Positions 11,110 through 23,159 of a stretch of DNA of 64,000 bases are shown one piece after another. Within the stretch, counting starts at the first letter, position 1. Every line of letters begins with the position of its first letter. The notes under the pieces were generated by a model, which was given only the letters and a program-made list of their open reading frames with translations, was not told the DNA's origin and did not search any database. The DNA comes from Motacilla alba alba (lineage: Eukaryota; Chordata; Aves; Passeriformes; Motacillidae), in NCBI RefSeq assembly GCF_015832195.1, contig NC_052033.1, forward strand, positions 5,456,001-5,520,000, written 5' to 3'. The position numbers were made by a program, and so were the translations under genes.

Positions 11110-12680
11110 CCTGCTGAGCTCCCTGCTCCTGTGGTGGGTGCCAGGGGGGATTTGGGCGCTTGCTCTGAGGTCAGGGCTGTGCCAGCCTGGCTGGAGGCTC
11201 TTCAGGGCTGGGTTGCTCTTGGTGTCACCTGTGGCTGTGGTGTCACCTCCAGGTCAGTCCCTGAGCTGGGAAGAGGGGGCAGAGAGTCATGGACAGGTTT
11301 TTCACGTGCAGAGGGGGGCACCTCTTGCCTTGTGCTCTCCGTGCAGTTTTGGGCTGCCGGGGCTGTGGCTGTGGCTGTACAAGGCCAGCCCAAAGAAGGG
11401 TCCAGCTCAGGGCCCTGCCCTCGGGCACGGCCAGCCCAGGGCCTTGGAGCTGGCTCACCGTGTGGGGGCAGCCCCAAGGTCCCCAGTGCCAGCACCCTCC
11501 CTTTGAGCTGCTGTCCCCCTGCAGCTCTGGGACACGGGCATGGCCTCAGGGCCGAGCCTGCAGCCTGCCAGGGTGAGCTTGGCTTTGGAAAGGTCCCAGT
11601 GGGCTGGTGTCCGTCCCTCACAGGGAGGGGTGGATGCTGCCGTGGCTGTTTGAGGGCGCTCGGGGGGGACCCTGCTGCCCTTGGCCCCCGCTGGATGGGT
11701 GCCCCTGTCCTCGGGCTGTCCCCCTTTGGAGACCTCCTTCCTTCCTTCCTCCCCTGGCTGTGAGGGGAGTGCTGTGGCTGTACCACCCCAGCTGGGCACA
11801 TTTGTGGCTTCCAGCCCTGCTTGCCCTCGGGGTGATGGGGACAGAAACGTCCCTGCCGTCATCTGTCCTCTGTGGCGCTGCAGCCAGCGGTGCTGGGAGC
11901 AGTCTGAAGGGTTTGGGCAACCAAGCCAGGGACTGAAAAGGCTCCTGGGTTCCCAGCAGGGCCTCCACAATGGCAGGAAGCAACTTCTAAAGCTTCCTTT
12001 GGATGCACAGGGCCTTGGGGGAAAGATTTACTTGCTTGTTTACGCTGGAAGTTAATCTGTTTAGTGGGTTTGGCATTAGAGCTCACAAAAAGCCCTCAGA
12101 AATGGTCACGCTGCTTGTTTGTAGGTTTGTCTCTCTCTCACTTTGTTTCGCAGCTGGAGTGAGCTCAGCAGAGCCAGAGCCAATTGAATTCTCACGTGTA
12201 AACTCGTTTTTGCAAATCGCCAGAAGGAATTAGCATCAGCTCCTGCGCATCAGGGAGCTGCGAGGGGAGGGCAGTGGGGCAGGGATTGGGGTCCCCTCTG
12301 GGAGGGACCCCTGTGGCACCTGGGGCTCTCCCTGACCCCGTTCAGGCCGGGAGTTGTTTATTCTAGAGCAGAAACCCAACAACCCAGCCCTGCCCCCTCC
12401 CGCGAGCCAGGGCAGCAGAGTCAGGAGCCCCAGGACATCCGTGGGGGACAAGAGTCCTGGGCAGGGTTTGGAGAGGCCGGGCTGGCTCAGGGGAGCACGG
12501 AACAGTGAAGAGCAGCGCTCCTGGTGGGGCAGCGCTGGTGTTTCCCTGCGCTCTGAGGGTGACAGTGCCACCCACGCGTGACCTTGCACGGTGAAAAGGG
12601 ATTTTCCCAGGGATGGCCAGAGGCGGCCCTTGCAGGGGCAGCTGCTGTGGGAGATGGGGGATGTGGGGCTGTGCTGGGAC
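11110..12680. other. Non-coding sequence; AT-richer block at 11990-12240
   Basis: Mostly GC-rich and featureless. 11990-12240 is AT-richer and includes CCAATTGAATTC and GGAATTAGC; it may be a minor conserved block. No gene supported. Confidence 0.35.
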
Positions 12681-12683
12681 CCT

Positions 12684-13026
12684 GCTGATCCAGACCCTCC
12701 TTGGGGCACCTTCAGCTTCAGGGGCTCATGGGAGGAGCTCAGTGTGGCCATGGAGCCATCGCCAGGTGTTCCACAGCTTTTGGGAGGGTCTCCTGCCGAT
12801 CCAGACCCTCCTTGGGGCACCTTCAGCTTCAGGAGCTCATGGGAGGAGCTCAGCACCAGCTCAGTGTGGCCATGGAGCCATTGCCAGGTGTCCCACAGCT
12901 TTTGGGAGGGTCTCCTGCTGATCCAGACCCTCCTTGGGGCACCTTCAGCTTCAGGGCTCATGGGAGGAGCTCTGTGTGGCCATGGAGCCATCGCCAGGCG
13001 TCCACCGCTTTTGGGAGGGTCTCCTG
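12684..13026 (+). repeat. Tandem repeat, about 111-122 bp unit, three copies
   Basis: Copies begin at 12684, 12795 and 12917 with GATCCAGACCCTCCTTGGGG; the second carries an 11-bp insertion. The unit ends in TTTTGGGAGGGTCTCCTG. Confidence 0.93.
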
Positions 13027-13029
13027 CAG

Positions 13030-16000
13030 GAGCCTCCTGGGGTTTTACCAGCTCCTGTGAGTGGCCACAGACCCGCCCTCCCAGCAGGGATGTCCCTTTG
13101 TGTCCGTCCCTGGGAGTGCTGGGAGGGGTCCCTGGCCGCTGCTGTGTCCTTCAGCTCCTCCTCAGCAGGAGCAGCTCGGGCTGCGCTTTGGGAAACACCT
13201 TTTTTTCCCCTCTCCAAATGATGCACTTGCTGAATTTTTTATTTTCCCCCTGTGACACACAGGAACTCCTGTGCTGAGCTTCCCCCTTCCCCAGAGAGGA
13301 GCCCTGGGGCTGCCATCCCACCCTGCCGGTGGCACCCCGCTCCCGTCAGGCTGTGAGCACACCGGGCTGTCCCCATCCTCCTGGGATCTCACCTGGAGCC
13401 AGGAGTTTCCCGTGATGCTGGGTGGAACTTCAGCCTCCACCGTGGTGGCAATGACTGGTAGAGGCTGCTAAAATTAACTCTTGCATCATGTGGCCAGGGG
13501 TTTTCAGAATTGCTGCCAGGAACAAGAGCGTTTCCTCTCTGAAAACCGAGCTATAAAACTGGGCAGCTCTTACTCACATCAGATCTGTGTCATTTCTGTT
13601 GGCCTTGGGGTTTTTGAGGAGGAAAACAGAGGCTGCTCTTCCCCTGGCTGAGTTTTGCCACACTCCCAGAGCCCAGGGAGTGGGCAGGGGTGGGCTGGGG
13701 CTGCTGATGTCCTGTCTGGCTGCTGGAGGCAATGGCTCCTGTTCCTGGACAGACCCAGAGTCCCACAGAGCTGCACAGCCGAGAGCTGATGGGCACTCCA
13801 AAGTCACTGCAGGATTTATTGGTTTTCCTCTCACCTGGGCTCCATCGTTTTTGGGGCTCAGGATGAGAATCCTGGAGTTCCTGGTGCTGTAAGGAGCAGG
13901 ACACCAGGAGTGCTGGCTGCTGTGCCTCTGGGTCCTTGGCTGGGCAGCAGTTCACCAGGATTTCAGGCTGGACAGGTCCCTGCCAACCCCAGCCACGCCA
14001 CGAACAACCTCCTCAGGGAGCACAGTGCGCCTGGCCAGCCTCGGCCAGCTCTGGGCAGCCTCACTCAGCTGAATCCCTGTCGGGATCAATATTCTGGAGG
14101 GCAGCAGTGGCACTTTCCTTCTTTAGCTGAGTGTGGACTTCAATCCCCCGGCGGTTTCTCCCTCTGAGCAGCTGTGCTCTGGGGAGTTTTTGGAGGGGGA
14201 CTGGGTTTTCCTGCTGAGTGCTCTCCTCTGCCAGCCCTGAGGACTTGGTCCTCTGAGAAAGCCGATTTCCCCCTTGTTCGGGGGGGATGGGAGCCCTACA
14301 CGGTGCCTGGTGTGCGTGCTGCTCCCTCAGCAGCTCCCAGCGAGGTGTGAGTTCTGGGTGTTGTGCTCCGACCTTGAGACTGCTGGGATGCTCTCCCTGC
14401 TGATTGTAATCACTGCTAATTAATGCACTGCAACCCCAGTGCTGGTGCACAGTCCCTCTGAAAACACCCGGGGTGCCTCTGGAGATGAGCTCCAGAAGAG
14501 CTTGTGAGCAGGACGTGCTGGGCCTGAGCCACTTCAGGGGTGCTGGAGAAAGCGTCTGCCAACGGGGCTTAACCCCCCGGGAAGGGATGCAGGAGACCTT
14601 TCCCTCTGCACGGGGATGGAATTCCCATCGTGGCAGCAGAAATCCAGGCCTCGATGGCCGCGAGGACAGGAGCGTGACTGAGTCTGCTGCGGAGTGGAGA
14701 GCAGAGCCCTCACGCTGAGCAAGGGGAGCAGAATCTGGTGACGGGCGGTGGGAAGGTTTCCCTTCGGATTTGGCAGCAGCTGTGAGGATGGAGCTGCGCT
14801 TCCAGCTGGGCACCGCGGGGCAGGAGGGGCTCTCTTGGCTCTGCTGCTGCCCGGGAGAGCCGACCCCTCCAAGCAGGGGGGAGGGCTCAGGACTGCCCGA
14901 GCCCAGCTCGCCCACCCGTGCCATCCTTTAGGGGAGCCCAAAGTCCTCGCCTGGCCCCGGAGCTGCTTTCCTGTGCCTCCTCGCCCAGCCCTCCACGGCC
15001 ACGTGCCCTGCTGGGGCACCTGGCGGCCTGGCGAGTGCCAGGGGCAGCCTGGCTGTTTCTGCCCACACCATTTGCCTGTGGGCTTTGTTTCTGTGTCGTC
15101 TCGCTCTCGACTGTTGATGTTCCTGGAACTGCCTGCCCCAAGCAGGGCCGGCCCTGCAGCGTGGCCAGAGCTGCCCCTCGGATGTGGCAGGAGCCTGAAA
15201 TCCTCTCCAGGATAGGAAAGGGTGCCACAACTTCCCCCTGGCCCCGAGCACTTCTCCTTTTGGCGCAGCACACGGAAGGTGGGGTAAGAAGATCTCTGAA
15301 ATTGCAGAAGTGTGGGTTGCTCTTGGAAACCGTGTCCAGCCACGGGCTGGGGAGGGGGATCTGTGTGGGATGGGTTTGGGATCCAGCTCCTGGCCTGGGC
15401 CTTCCTCCTCAGCTGGGAAGTGTTGGAATGGCAGGAGACCCCGGAGCATGGGGGCTGCAGGCTCCGGGGAATTCCTTCTGTTTTTCCCCCTTGGGAAGCA
15501 CCATCCCGTGTCCCTGCTCGCCCGTGGGTTGTTTTGGGTCTCGTGCAATGCTGCTGGTCTCCACAGGAGTGTTCCCACTGGGGCTGATTCCGTGGTGCTG
15601 CTCGGGAGGCAGAGCCCCCGGCCAGCCCCGAGCTCTGCTCCTGGGGATGCTCTTGGCCGCTCCCCTGAGGCCGCCGGGCTTTGGGCTGGAATTTTCTTTG
15701 ACCTCATTTGATTACCGAGCCCCACGTGCTCAGCACCAGGGCAAAACATCCCAGGGAAAGTAGCTTATGCAAAAATACCCAGAGCCAGAGCATTTCCAGA
15801 GACACGGAGGACTTTCCAAGGTCACGCCACAGATTCTGAGCCTGGGAACGACTCCCCAGGGCAGCCGAGGGGCAGAGGAGGAGTTGGACCTGTGGGAGAG
15901 AGCAGCAGCAGTTTGGGACGTGCTGTGGATGACTGAGGGGGAGTCACCTCATCCCTGGGAGCTCCGGGGTCCCACGGCAGCCCTCCCCTGAGCCTGGGCT

Positions 16001-16400
16001 GGGCTGGGGCTCCTGCTGCAGCTGCTGGGGCTTTGGGGGCTGGGGGAAGGGAGCAGGAGCATCCCCAGTGAGGGGAGCCTGAGCCCCGGCTCCGCTCCTG
16101 CCGGCCAGGTGTCCTGCAGCTGCCCAGAGATGCCGGGAGGGGCTGCAGGGAAAGCTGGCAGTGTGTGAGCAGAGGAGGTGCCAGCGCAGGGAAGTGCCTG
16201 CGAGGGCTGGCAGCGGGCACGGGCAGAGTGGAGCCGTCCTGAGGGGCACAGGAGCCGCTGCAGCCCCTCTGTGCTCTGCACACATCTCCAGGGGTGGCCC
16301 TGGCGCCTTGGGTGAGTTCCTTGTTCTCTCAGCTCTTCTCAGCCCTGTCTCCTGCCAAGGGCACGGCGGAGCAGCGGATCCATGGCTGGGGCCAGAGCCA
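13030..16400. other. Non-coding sequence; small homeobox-motif cluster at 14390-14440
   Basis: No recognised exon. At 14390-14440, GATTGTAATCACTGCTAATTAATGCA carries several TAAT cores (given here only as a short landmark: GCTAATTAATGC). Confidence 0.35.
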
Positions 16401-16412
16401 CGAGGACATCTT

Positions 16413-16490
16413 GGGATGGGATGGGATGGGATGGGATGGGATGGGATGGGATGGGATGGGATGGGATGGGATGGGATGGGATGGGATGGA
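16413..16490 (+). repeat. (GGGAT)n pentanucleotide array, G-rich strand on +
   Basis: About 15 perfect GGGAT units. Runs of three G spaced by AT match a G-quadruplex pattern on the + strand. Confidence 0.96.
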
Positions 16491-16679
16491 GGGTCAGCAG
16501 CAGGAAGGGACAAATGCTGGATCCCTTTGATGCAGATTGAACCCCGAATGTCTCGGTCCTGCCTGGGCCCCTCAGGGCTGGGTCCTTCTCTGCCAGGAGA
16601 TGCCTCGTTCCGGGGGTGAGGAGCTCTTCCAGCTCGGGGGTATCCTGAATCCCCGCGTTTCAAAGAGTTTGTTGGGATT

Positions 16680-17190
16680 TTCCCTCCCCCAGCTCCATCC
16701 GTAACAGCCGTGCTCGCGAGCAGCCCTTTGAAGCCTTAATTGCAATTATGAATCTTCCCGGGTCTCCCCTAATTGGCTTCCTGTGTGAGCCTGGGGGGCT
16801 GGGGGCGCGGGGCTGGGGGAGCAGGGCTGCTGTTCTGTCAGGAGCTGCTGGCTGGGGCTCCAGGACAGGCAGGCCCTGCCCGCTGCTGTGCCCAGATGCT
16901 CACAAGGGTGGCATTGTAGCAAAGCTAAGCTGATTTACATGCTCGCATTTGCAAAGGGCTAATCTACCGGGATGTTTTTTCTTTCCCCCTCCTCTCCTTT
17001 TCTTTTCAGCCCCCTCTAATCTCCTGCTCTCCCTGCCAGGTTCCCAGCTCCTCTGGCTGGAATAGGCCCCAGCTAAATCCTTTATCTGTCTGTTTGGCAG
17101 CCCGGCTGCAGTAGTTAGCAAACGAGTGACACTTTTCCTGGCTCGTTAATTAGATTTACCGAGCTGAGTGCTTGCTGCAGCAGCAAGGCT
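16680..17190. promoter_or_regulatory. Candidate conserved enhancer (homeodomain/POU-type motifs)
   Basis: Contains CCTTAATTGCAATTATG, CCTAATTGG, GCATTTGCAAAG, GGCTAATC, GTTTGGCAG and CGTTAATTAGATT in an AT-richer block. A pyrimidine-rich tract with TTTTCAG (16975-17010) lies inside but no exon is evident. Confidence 0.35.
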
Positions 17191-18169
17191 CTGGACGGGG
17201 CAGTTCTGTATTCTGTTTCTGAGAAATTTGGGATTTAAAAATAAAAACGACAAAGCAGTTCCAGGGCAGCTCTGGTCCCAGTGGTCAAATCCACAGCTCC
17301 CCTGCTTGCGCTGCTGCTGGGAACATGCGGTGTTCTCGTGTGTGGCTTTATTTCTGCAATTTGCTGCTGCATGGGCAGTTCTGGCTCTGTGTCATTGTTT
17401 TGCTGCTCAGAGAGTTTGAGGATGGGTGGCTGAGTGCCCGTGGCAGGATGTCTTGGTTAAGGCAAGTGGTTCTTGCGGGTTAGAAATAACCTCGGTGAAG
17501 AATTAGGATGTTTTGTTATAAAAACGCTTTTTTGGTGTGTGCTGCTCTGCCAGCTTTGCCTGCCGGGTTTGTAAGTGGGATTGGGAAGGTTACAGTAGGA
17601 GATGAAAGTGAGAGGATGAAGGAAAATTCACCTCTACCTTTGCAGCTGAGGGACTGTGCTGAGCAGGAGCCTCGGCCGCTCCTGCTGGAGGGGAAACTGA
17701 GGCACAGAGAGGTCTCACCCAGCTCTGGGCTTCAATCGTGGACCGTGGTTCCCTCTGGGAGCACTGGACAGCAGCAGCTTGTGCTGTATTCCTGCAGGGG
17801 TGGGCAGCCTGGGAGGGTGGCGAGTGCTGGGGCCTTGTCCCCCTCGCAGGCGCTGGGACCCCCGGGGAGCCTGGGGGATGCTGGGGCAGGGGAAACCCCA
17901 ACAACCCTGTCAGGCACGGAGCTTTAGGGTGCCCCTCAAACTCCTCACCCCCTGAGGAGCAGGGCAGGTCACTGATTTCAGTCATCCATGTTTGTGCCGA
18001 GGAGCGAAGTGCCCTGCACAGGAGGGGCTCCGGCGCTGCCCCGGCTGTGCGGACAGAGCTGCCGCGGCTCGGGAAGGGGCTTTGGGGGCACAGAGCTGGG
18101 ACCGAGAGCACTTTGCACTTCTCCCCCGGGGGAGCTGCCCTCCGGAGCGGCAGCGAGTGTTCATCCACC

Positions 18170-18270
18170 GCCAGGACAGCGAATTGCCGCTAACTGGCTG
18201 TCCCTAATAGCGCAGGGGCCAGGCTGGTTAATTAGCCGTGTCTTTGTACCTCCCGTGTTGATTTGGAGAG
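18170..18270. promoter_or_regulatory. Small block with TAAT motifs
   Basis: CGCTAACTGG, CCCTAATAGC and GGTTAATTAGCC within 60 bases, next to a minisatellite. Weak candidate for a regulatory element. Confidence 0.2.
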
Positions 18271-18295
18271 TGCGGGACATTCCCAAGGGAGCTGT

Positions 18296-18632
18296 CCTTC
18301 CCTGAGTGACCCCCCCGTCCTTCCCTGAGTGACCCCCCCGTCCTTCCCTGAGTAACCCCCATCCTTCCCTGAGTGACCCCCCCGTCCTTCCCTCAGTGAC
18401 CCCCCCCTCCTTCCCTGAGTAACCCCCCCGTCCTTCCCTGAGTGACCCCCATCCTTCCCTGAGTGACCCCCCCATCCTTCCCTGAGTGACCCCCATCCTT
18501 CCCTGAGTGACCCCCCGTCCTTCCTGGGAGTGACCCCCCCGTCCTTCCCTGAGTGACCCCCCTGTCCTTCCCTGAGTGACCCCCCCCATCCTTCCCTCAG
18601 TGACCCCCCGTCCTTCCCTGAGTGATCCCGTC
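18296..18632 (+). repeat. Minisatellite, about 21-bp unit
   Basis: About 15 copies of CCTTCCCTGAGTGACCCCCC with variation in C-run length (CCCCAT and CCCCCGT forms). Confidence 0.95.
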
Positions 18633-19079
18633 AGCTCCGGGGCCCTTTGATCCCTGCCGGGGGCTGCAGCCGGGAGCCACCAGCCCGAGCTCTGGCAGAG
18701 TGACCTCGCAGCTGCCTTGAGTCGGCGTTCTGAGGTTAAAAAGCGCAGAAATGAGGCGCGGTCCCCCCGGAGGTGAGTGAGAAGGGGAATGAGCTGCTGC
18801 CAGCCCGGCAGCGCTCAGGTGGGAGGTGGGGACGTGCCGTGAGCCTCCTCTGCCTGTGCTGGCAGTGACCTCCCTTGGCTCAGCCCGGGCTGTTTCTGTT
18901 TTACAATAATTCGATGTGTAAACCAGCTCGTCCAGGCGCCTCACAGAAGCAGTCCCGGGTGCCCAGGTGTGACCTGAGCTGTGAGTGCTGCGGTTCAAAT
19001 AGAGAAGGTGGAAAAGCTGAGCCAAGCACGGGGTCGTTCTGGTGACTGGATTTTGTGCCAGCTCGGGGTTTAAGGTGCC

Positions 19080-19225
19080 CTCGCATCCCAGAACCCCAGG
19101 TGGGCCAGGCTGGAAGGGATCGCAACGGCTCATCCCCAGCAGGGCCATCCCAGGACACAGGGCTGTGTCCAGGCGCCTCTGGAATACCCTGGGGAGGAGA
19201 CTCCAGCCCCTCCCTGGTCTCTGCG
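19080..19225 (-). mobile_element. CR1 LINE fragment, reverse orientation
   Basis: GGCTGGAAGGGATCGCAAC, CCCCAGCAGGGCCATCCCAG and CTCTGGAATACC...GGAGACTCC match the complement of avian CR1 3' regions as I know them. Old and truncated. Confidence 0.55.
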
Positions 19226-19229
19226 CGGG

Positions 19230-21785
19230 GCAGGAGCTCTGCCTCCTGTGCAGGGGAGGTGCCGAAGTTCCCCCGTGTGAGCCAGGTGTTTCACCTGCCC
19301 TCACACGGGGTTAAAGCTGTCCCTGGTCCCAGGGAGCCACGAGTGCTTCCACAGGGAGTGGAACTGACCGGGAGCTCTGGAGACACAGGAGAGTTGGAGC
19401 TCCAGGTTTGGGATGTCTCAGGGATGCTGCAGGAGGGCAGAGCAGCACAGGAACCTCCTTGGGGGCAGGTGAAACACCTGGGTCCCGCTGCCCCCAGGGA
19501 GGGCTGGCTGCGGGGGGCTTGCTCTTTGCTGTGTGACTCTAAACTGGTGTGTGGAGCAGGATGTCTCTGTTGATCAGGAGCGAGAAGTTTCATTTTTTTC
19601 TGGCTTGATTTTTGCTTTTTGAATCACAGGCAGAAGGGGACAAACACTGTTTTGAAATGATGAGTTGCAAGGTTTTGTTCTGACTCCTTGAGACTCTCCA
19701 CATCTCTCCTTGTGCACCCTCTGGGCAGATTGGTGTTTTTGGCACCCTCTCCATTCACTGAGGAATTCCCTCACCTCAGAACAGTTTCGTGGATTATTTT
19801 GTTCTTTTTGCTGAGTCTCTGGCAGCCCTGGCTTTGCTCCTCCTGTGGTTCATGTTGCAGCTTTGGTCTCACACCCTTGGGACGGCTCAATCCTAAATTT
19901 GAGGTCACACATCCCCGTTATCACCAGGGCTGCTCCTGTGGAGGGATGTGGCAGAGGTGCCCCCTTGGCAGCTGGTTCGTGATGCTGGGAGCCCCCACGG
20001 CCCTGTTTCACCCTGGGAGTGCTGTGGGTCCCCCCTGATGCTCCAGCAGCCTCTCTGTGCCTTTATCAGCTTGGGGGACAGCAATTGCCAGAGCCGAGGG
20101 CAGCTGAGGTGGGCAGTGCTGGGACCCTGCTCCCGATATTTTGGATTTTTTCCTTTCTTTCAGTGGAGCCTTTATCTCCAAATCTCCCAAACGGAGGCGG
20201 TTGCACTTTGGAGCTGCTGTTGTTTGTTTGCACTCTCGGGTTTTTTTTCTGGCGCTCACAGATCCTTCACCCGCCAAGCCCAGCCTTGAGCTGCGGCTGC
20301 AAACGCAGGTGATCTGGGGCCGGGATTTGGGAAATCCCATTGAATAACTCCCCTTTGCAGCACGCCAGGGGCTGGCATGGAGGCCTTTGAGTGGGGCTGA
20401 CTCGTCTTAGGCTTTTCTGAGCCTCCTGTGGGTTTCCTGCTCCGATCCCGGGGCCGTGCCGGGAGGGGCCGGGCGATGAAACCGCTGCTGCTGAGCGGGC
20501 ACAGCGCTGCCGCTGCGGGCGGGGGGCCGAGCTGAGCCTGTCCTCTCCTCTCTGCAGCCCCACAGCAGGGTCACCGCTCCCTGCAGGGCTTTGGGGCTTG
20601 CAGGGTGCCGTTGCTCGGGGTTGCGCGATGCCGAGCGCTGCCGGCACGGGGAGCAGGCAGCCAGCCCCGGTGCAAACCCGGCCGCTGCTCTGTCACTGTT
20701 GTGTCACGTTCTGCGAGTGCTGTTTGACACTCGGAGGGCTCCGAAACTGCTCTGCACGTTAGGTGCTTTCCCTGGCCCGTGCTGGGAGCCTCTCCTTCAG
20801 CCCGGTTCTCAGAGACAGCGAGAGCAGGCGCTGAGCTCGGGCTCTGGGGGGGCTTGGCAGTCGGGGCTCTTCGAGAGCTCCCCAGTTCTCACATTTCTGG
20901 TGTAAATCAGGCGTTGCAGTTCGGAAAGGCTGCCTGGGTAGGGCTTGCTCCTGCTCTTTCTCCCAGGGCTGGTACCTCTCCTCTTCCCAAAGCACCATTT
21001 CCCACTCATAACTCAGGATTCCGTTTCCTCCTGCGGAAGGAGGAGCAGTGGGATGTCCCGTGTCATTCCTGCCCCTCAGCACCGTTATCCTGCAGGCACA
21101 GGTGCTCTTGTTATTCCAGAGGTAGATTTTCTCCTCGTGCCAGGAGTTTTATCTCCTGCTTTGAGATGAAACCACTGCCTACGGCGCTCTTTGGGAGCGA
21201 TTCTCTGTGTTCCTCCTCTGCTGCCTCTTCCCCCGTTGGCTCAGAGAGTGGGGACTGTGGCGGGAGGGTTCACAGCCCGGGGAGGGAATGTCCTCACGAT
21301 CCCTGCCGTGGCTGGCTGTGTCCTCGCCCTCAGTGCCACAGCAGCCTCTGGCCCCGGCCCTGTTTGAGCGGGCTTTGGATGGCAGAGCCTCCTCTGCAGG
21401 CGCCCTGAGAGGATGTTTGTCAAAGCAGCTGCCTCCCGGATCCCCTGGTACCCTGCCTTGCTGTGGTTTGAGCGAACACCTTATCAGCCTCATCTCCTGC
21501 TCCGCGCACGGCTCTCGCTCGCTGACAAACACCGAGGTGAAGTTTTTCTTGAAAATCGCAGCTTTCTCCCCGCACTGCCCCGTGCCCTACAAAGGCTTCC
21601 TCCAGCTGCTCCCTCCCTCCCTCGCTCCGGGTTTCTATCTTTGGCTCCTCTGTGAGGCGGAGGGGAGGCAGTGAAATCCTGCAAGCAAACAGCTGAAACC
21701 CAAGATTTTCTTCTGTAATCTAAGAAAAACAGTTTCACTGGAGGAGCAGGTACCAGGCACGAGCTGCCACACTGCTGGGCCCGGC
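19230..21785. other. Non-coding sequence, nothing recognised
   Basis: Alternating GC-rich and balanced stretches; CpG-enriched near 20440-20660. No exon or repeat family could be supported. Confidence 0.4.
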
Positions 21786-21787
21786 TC

Positions 21788-22010
21788 GGTGGCCCAGCCC
21801 AGTGCCCAGAGGCCAGCTTGGTGCCCAGCTCAGTGTCCAGGGCCCAGCCCAGTGCCCAGAGGCCAGCTCGGTGCCCAGCTCAGTGTCCAGGGCCCAGCCC
21901 AGTGCCCAGAGGCCAGCTCGGTGCCCAGCTCAGTGTCCAGGGCCCAGCCCAGTGCCCAGAGGCCAGCTCGGTGCCCAGCTCAGTGTCCAGGGCCCAGCTC
22001 GGTGCCCAGC
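21788..22010 (+). repeat. 50-bp minisatellite, about four copies
   Basis: Unit contains AGCCCAGTGCCCAGAGGCC and AGCTCAGTGTCCAGGG; copies are nearly identical, so it is young. Confidence 0.94.
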
Positions 22011-22509
22011 TCTTCCTCTGCAGTGAGGATCTCCCAGACCTCCTGTCCTGCCCCCCAGGATGAGCTGGAGGAGGCAGAAAGCTGAGGTGGAGCTCAGAGG
22101 AGCTGGTGATCCCCCTGTCAGAGGATCTCACCTTGGGAACAGCTCTGGGTAGGATCCCTTTGCTTTAAACCAAGTGAAGTGATTTTCTGACTGCTGCAGC
22201 ATCAGCGCAAGCTCCTGCTTCCTTCAGCCTTATCAGGCTTCTTGTTCTGGTTCCCCTGGTGCCCAAAGCCCTCCGGGTGCTGAGCCATGTTCTGGCACCA
22301 ACCCAGGTGAGGGATCCGCGTCCCTGCACCCACCGCCACTGTCCCCACACCTGGGCAGTGCGTTCAGAGCCGCTCCCGAGGGCCACGGGCTTTGTTTTTC
22401 CTCTCCTGTTTCCTGCCCAGGATGCTCAGCCCCAGAACAATCCGGGGCAGGAAAGGGCGTTGTCCTGGCCCGAGGGTACCCGCGGCTTTCCCCGGTGCTG
22501 GTGGAGCTG

Positions 22510-22632
22510 CAGGATCCCCTCTGGAAGGTCCTTGGCAGGTCCTTTCCCTGCAGGATCCCTTCTGGAAGGTCCTTGGCGGGTCCTTTCCCTGCAGGATCCC
22601 CTCTGGAAGGTCCTTGGCAGGTCCTTTCGGTC
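22510..22632 (+). repeat. 41-bp tandem repeat, three copies
   Basis: Unit starts CAGGATCCCCTCTGGAAGG and ends CCTTTCCCTG; almost no divergence between copies. Confidence 0.92.
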
Positions 22633-22752
22633 CCGAGGGGATGCTGCTGGGATTTGCAGCAGGAGGGGAGATCTGGGCTCGTTCTGTGTCTGCCTGGCCC
22701 TGCTCTCCTGGCTTTTGGAGCCTTTCCTGCCTGGGGTGGCGGAGCCCCCAGG

Positions 22753-23154
22753 TGTGGTTGTGTTTGAGGGTCCCCGGGACGAGGGAAGAGATGAGAATCT
22801 TGACTCCATGTTTCAGAAGGCTGGTTTACTATACTATGATATATATTATATTCTATTAAAAATGCTATACTAAAACTGTACTAAAAGAATAGAATGATAC
22901 AAACAGAAAACTAAACAAAAATAGAATAAAACGATAACAAAAGCTGGTGACTGACTAGAGAGTCCGACACAGCTAGCTGTGATTTGCTATCAAGTAAAAA
23001 AGATCCACACGAAGCCAATCAAAAATGAACCTGTTGGTAAACCATCTCCAAACTACATTCCACAGCCATCAGAAGGTTATTGTTTACATTCCTCTCGGAG
23101 GCTTCTCAGAAGAAAATCCTAGCGCCAGGATTTTCATAAAGCATCACAATAACA
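22753..23154 (+). mobile_element. Solo LTR of an endogenous retrovirus, songbird-type, with 6-bp target duplication
   Basis: 402 bp starting TGTGGTTG and ending AATAACA (TG...CA), flanked by CCCAGG at 22747-22752 and 23155-23160. The interior is A/T-rich with TCTTGACTCCATGTTTCAG near the 5' side and ATTGTTTACATTCCTCT near the 3' side, resembling a common passerine LTR family. No internal gag, pol or env sequence is next to it, so it is a recombined solo LTR. A 6-bp duplication fits an ERVK-like element, though 5 bp plus a chance match (ERVL-like) is also possible. Confidence 0.8.
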
Positions 23155-23159
23155 CCCAG

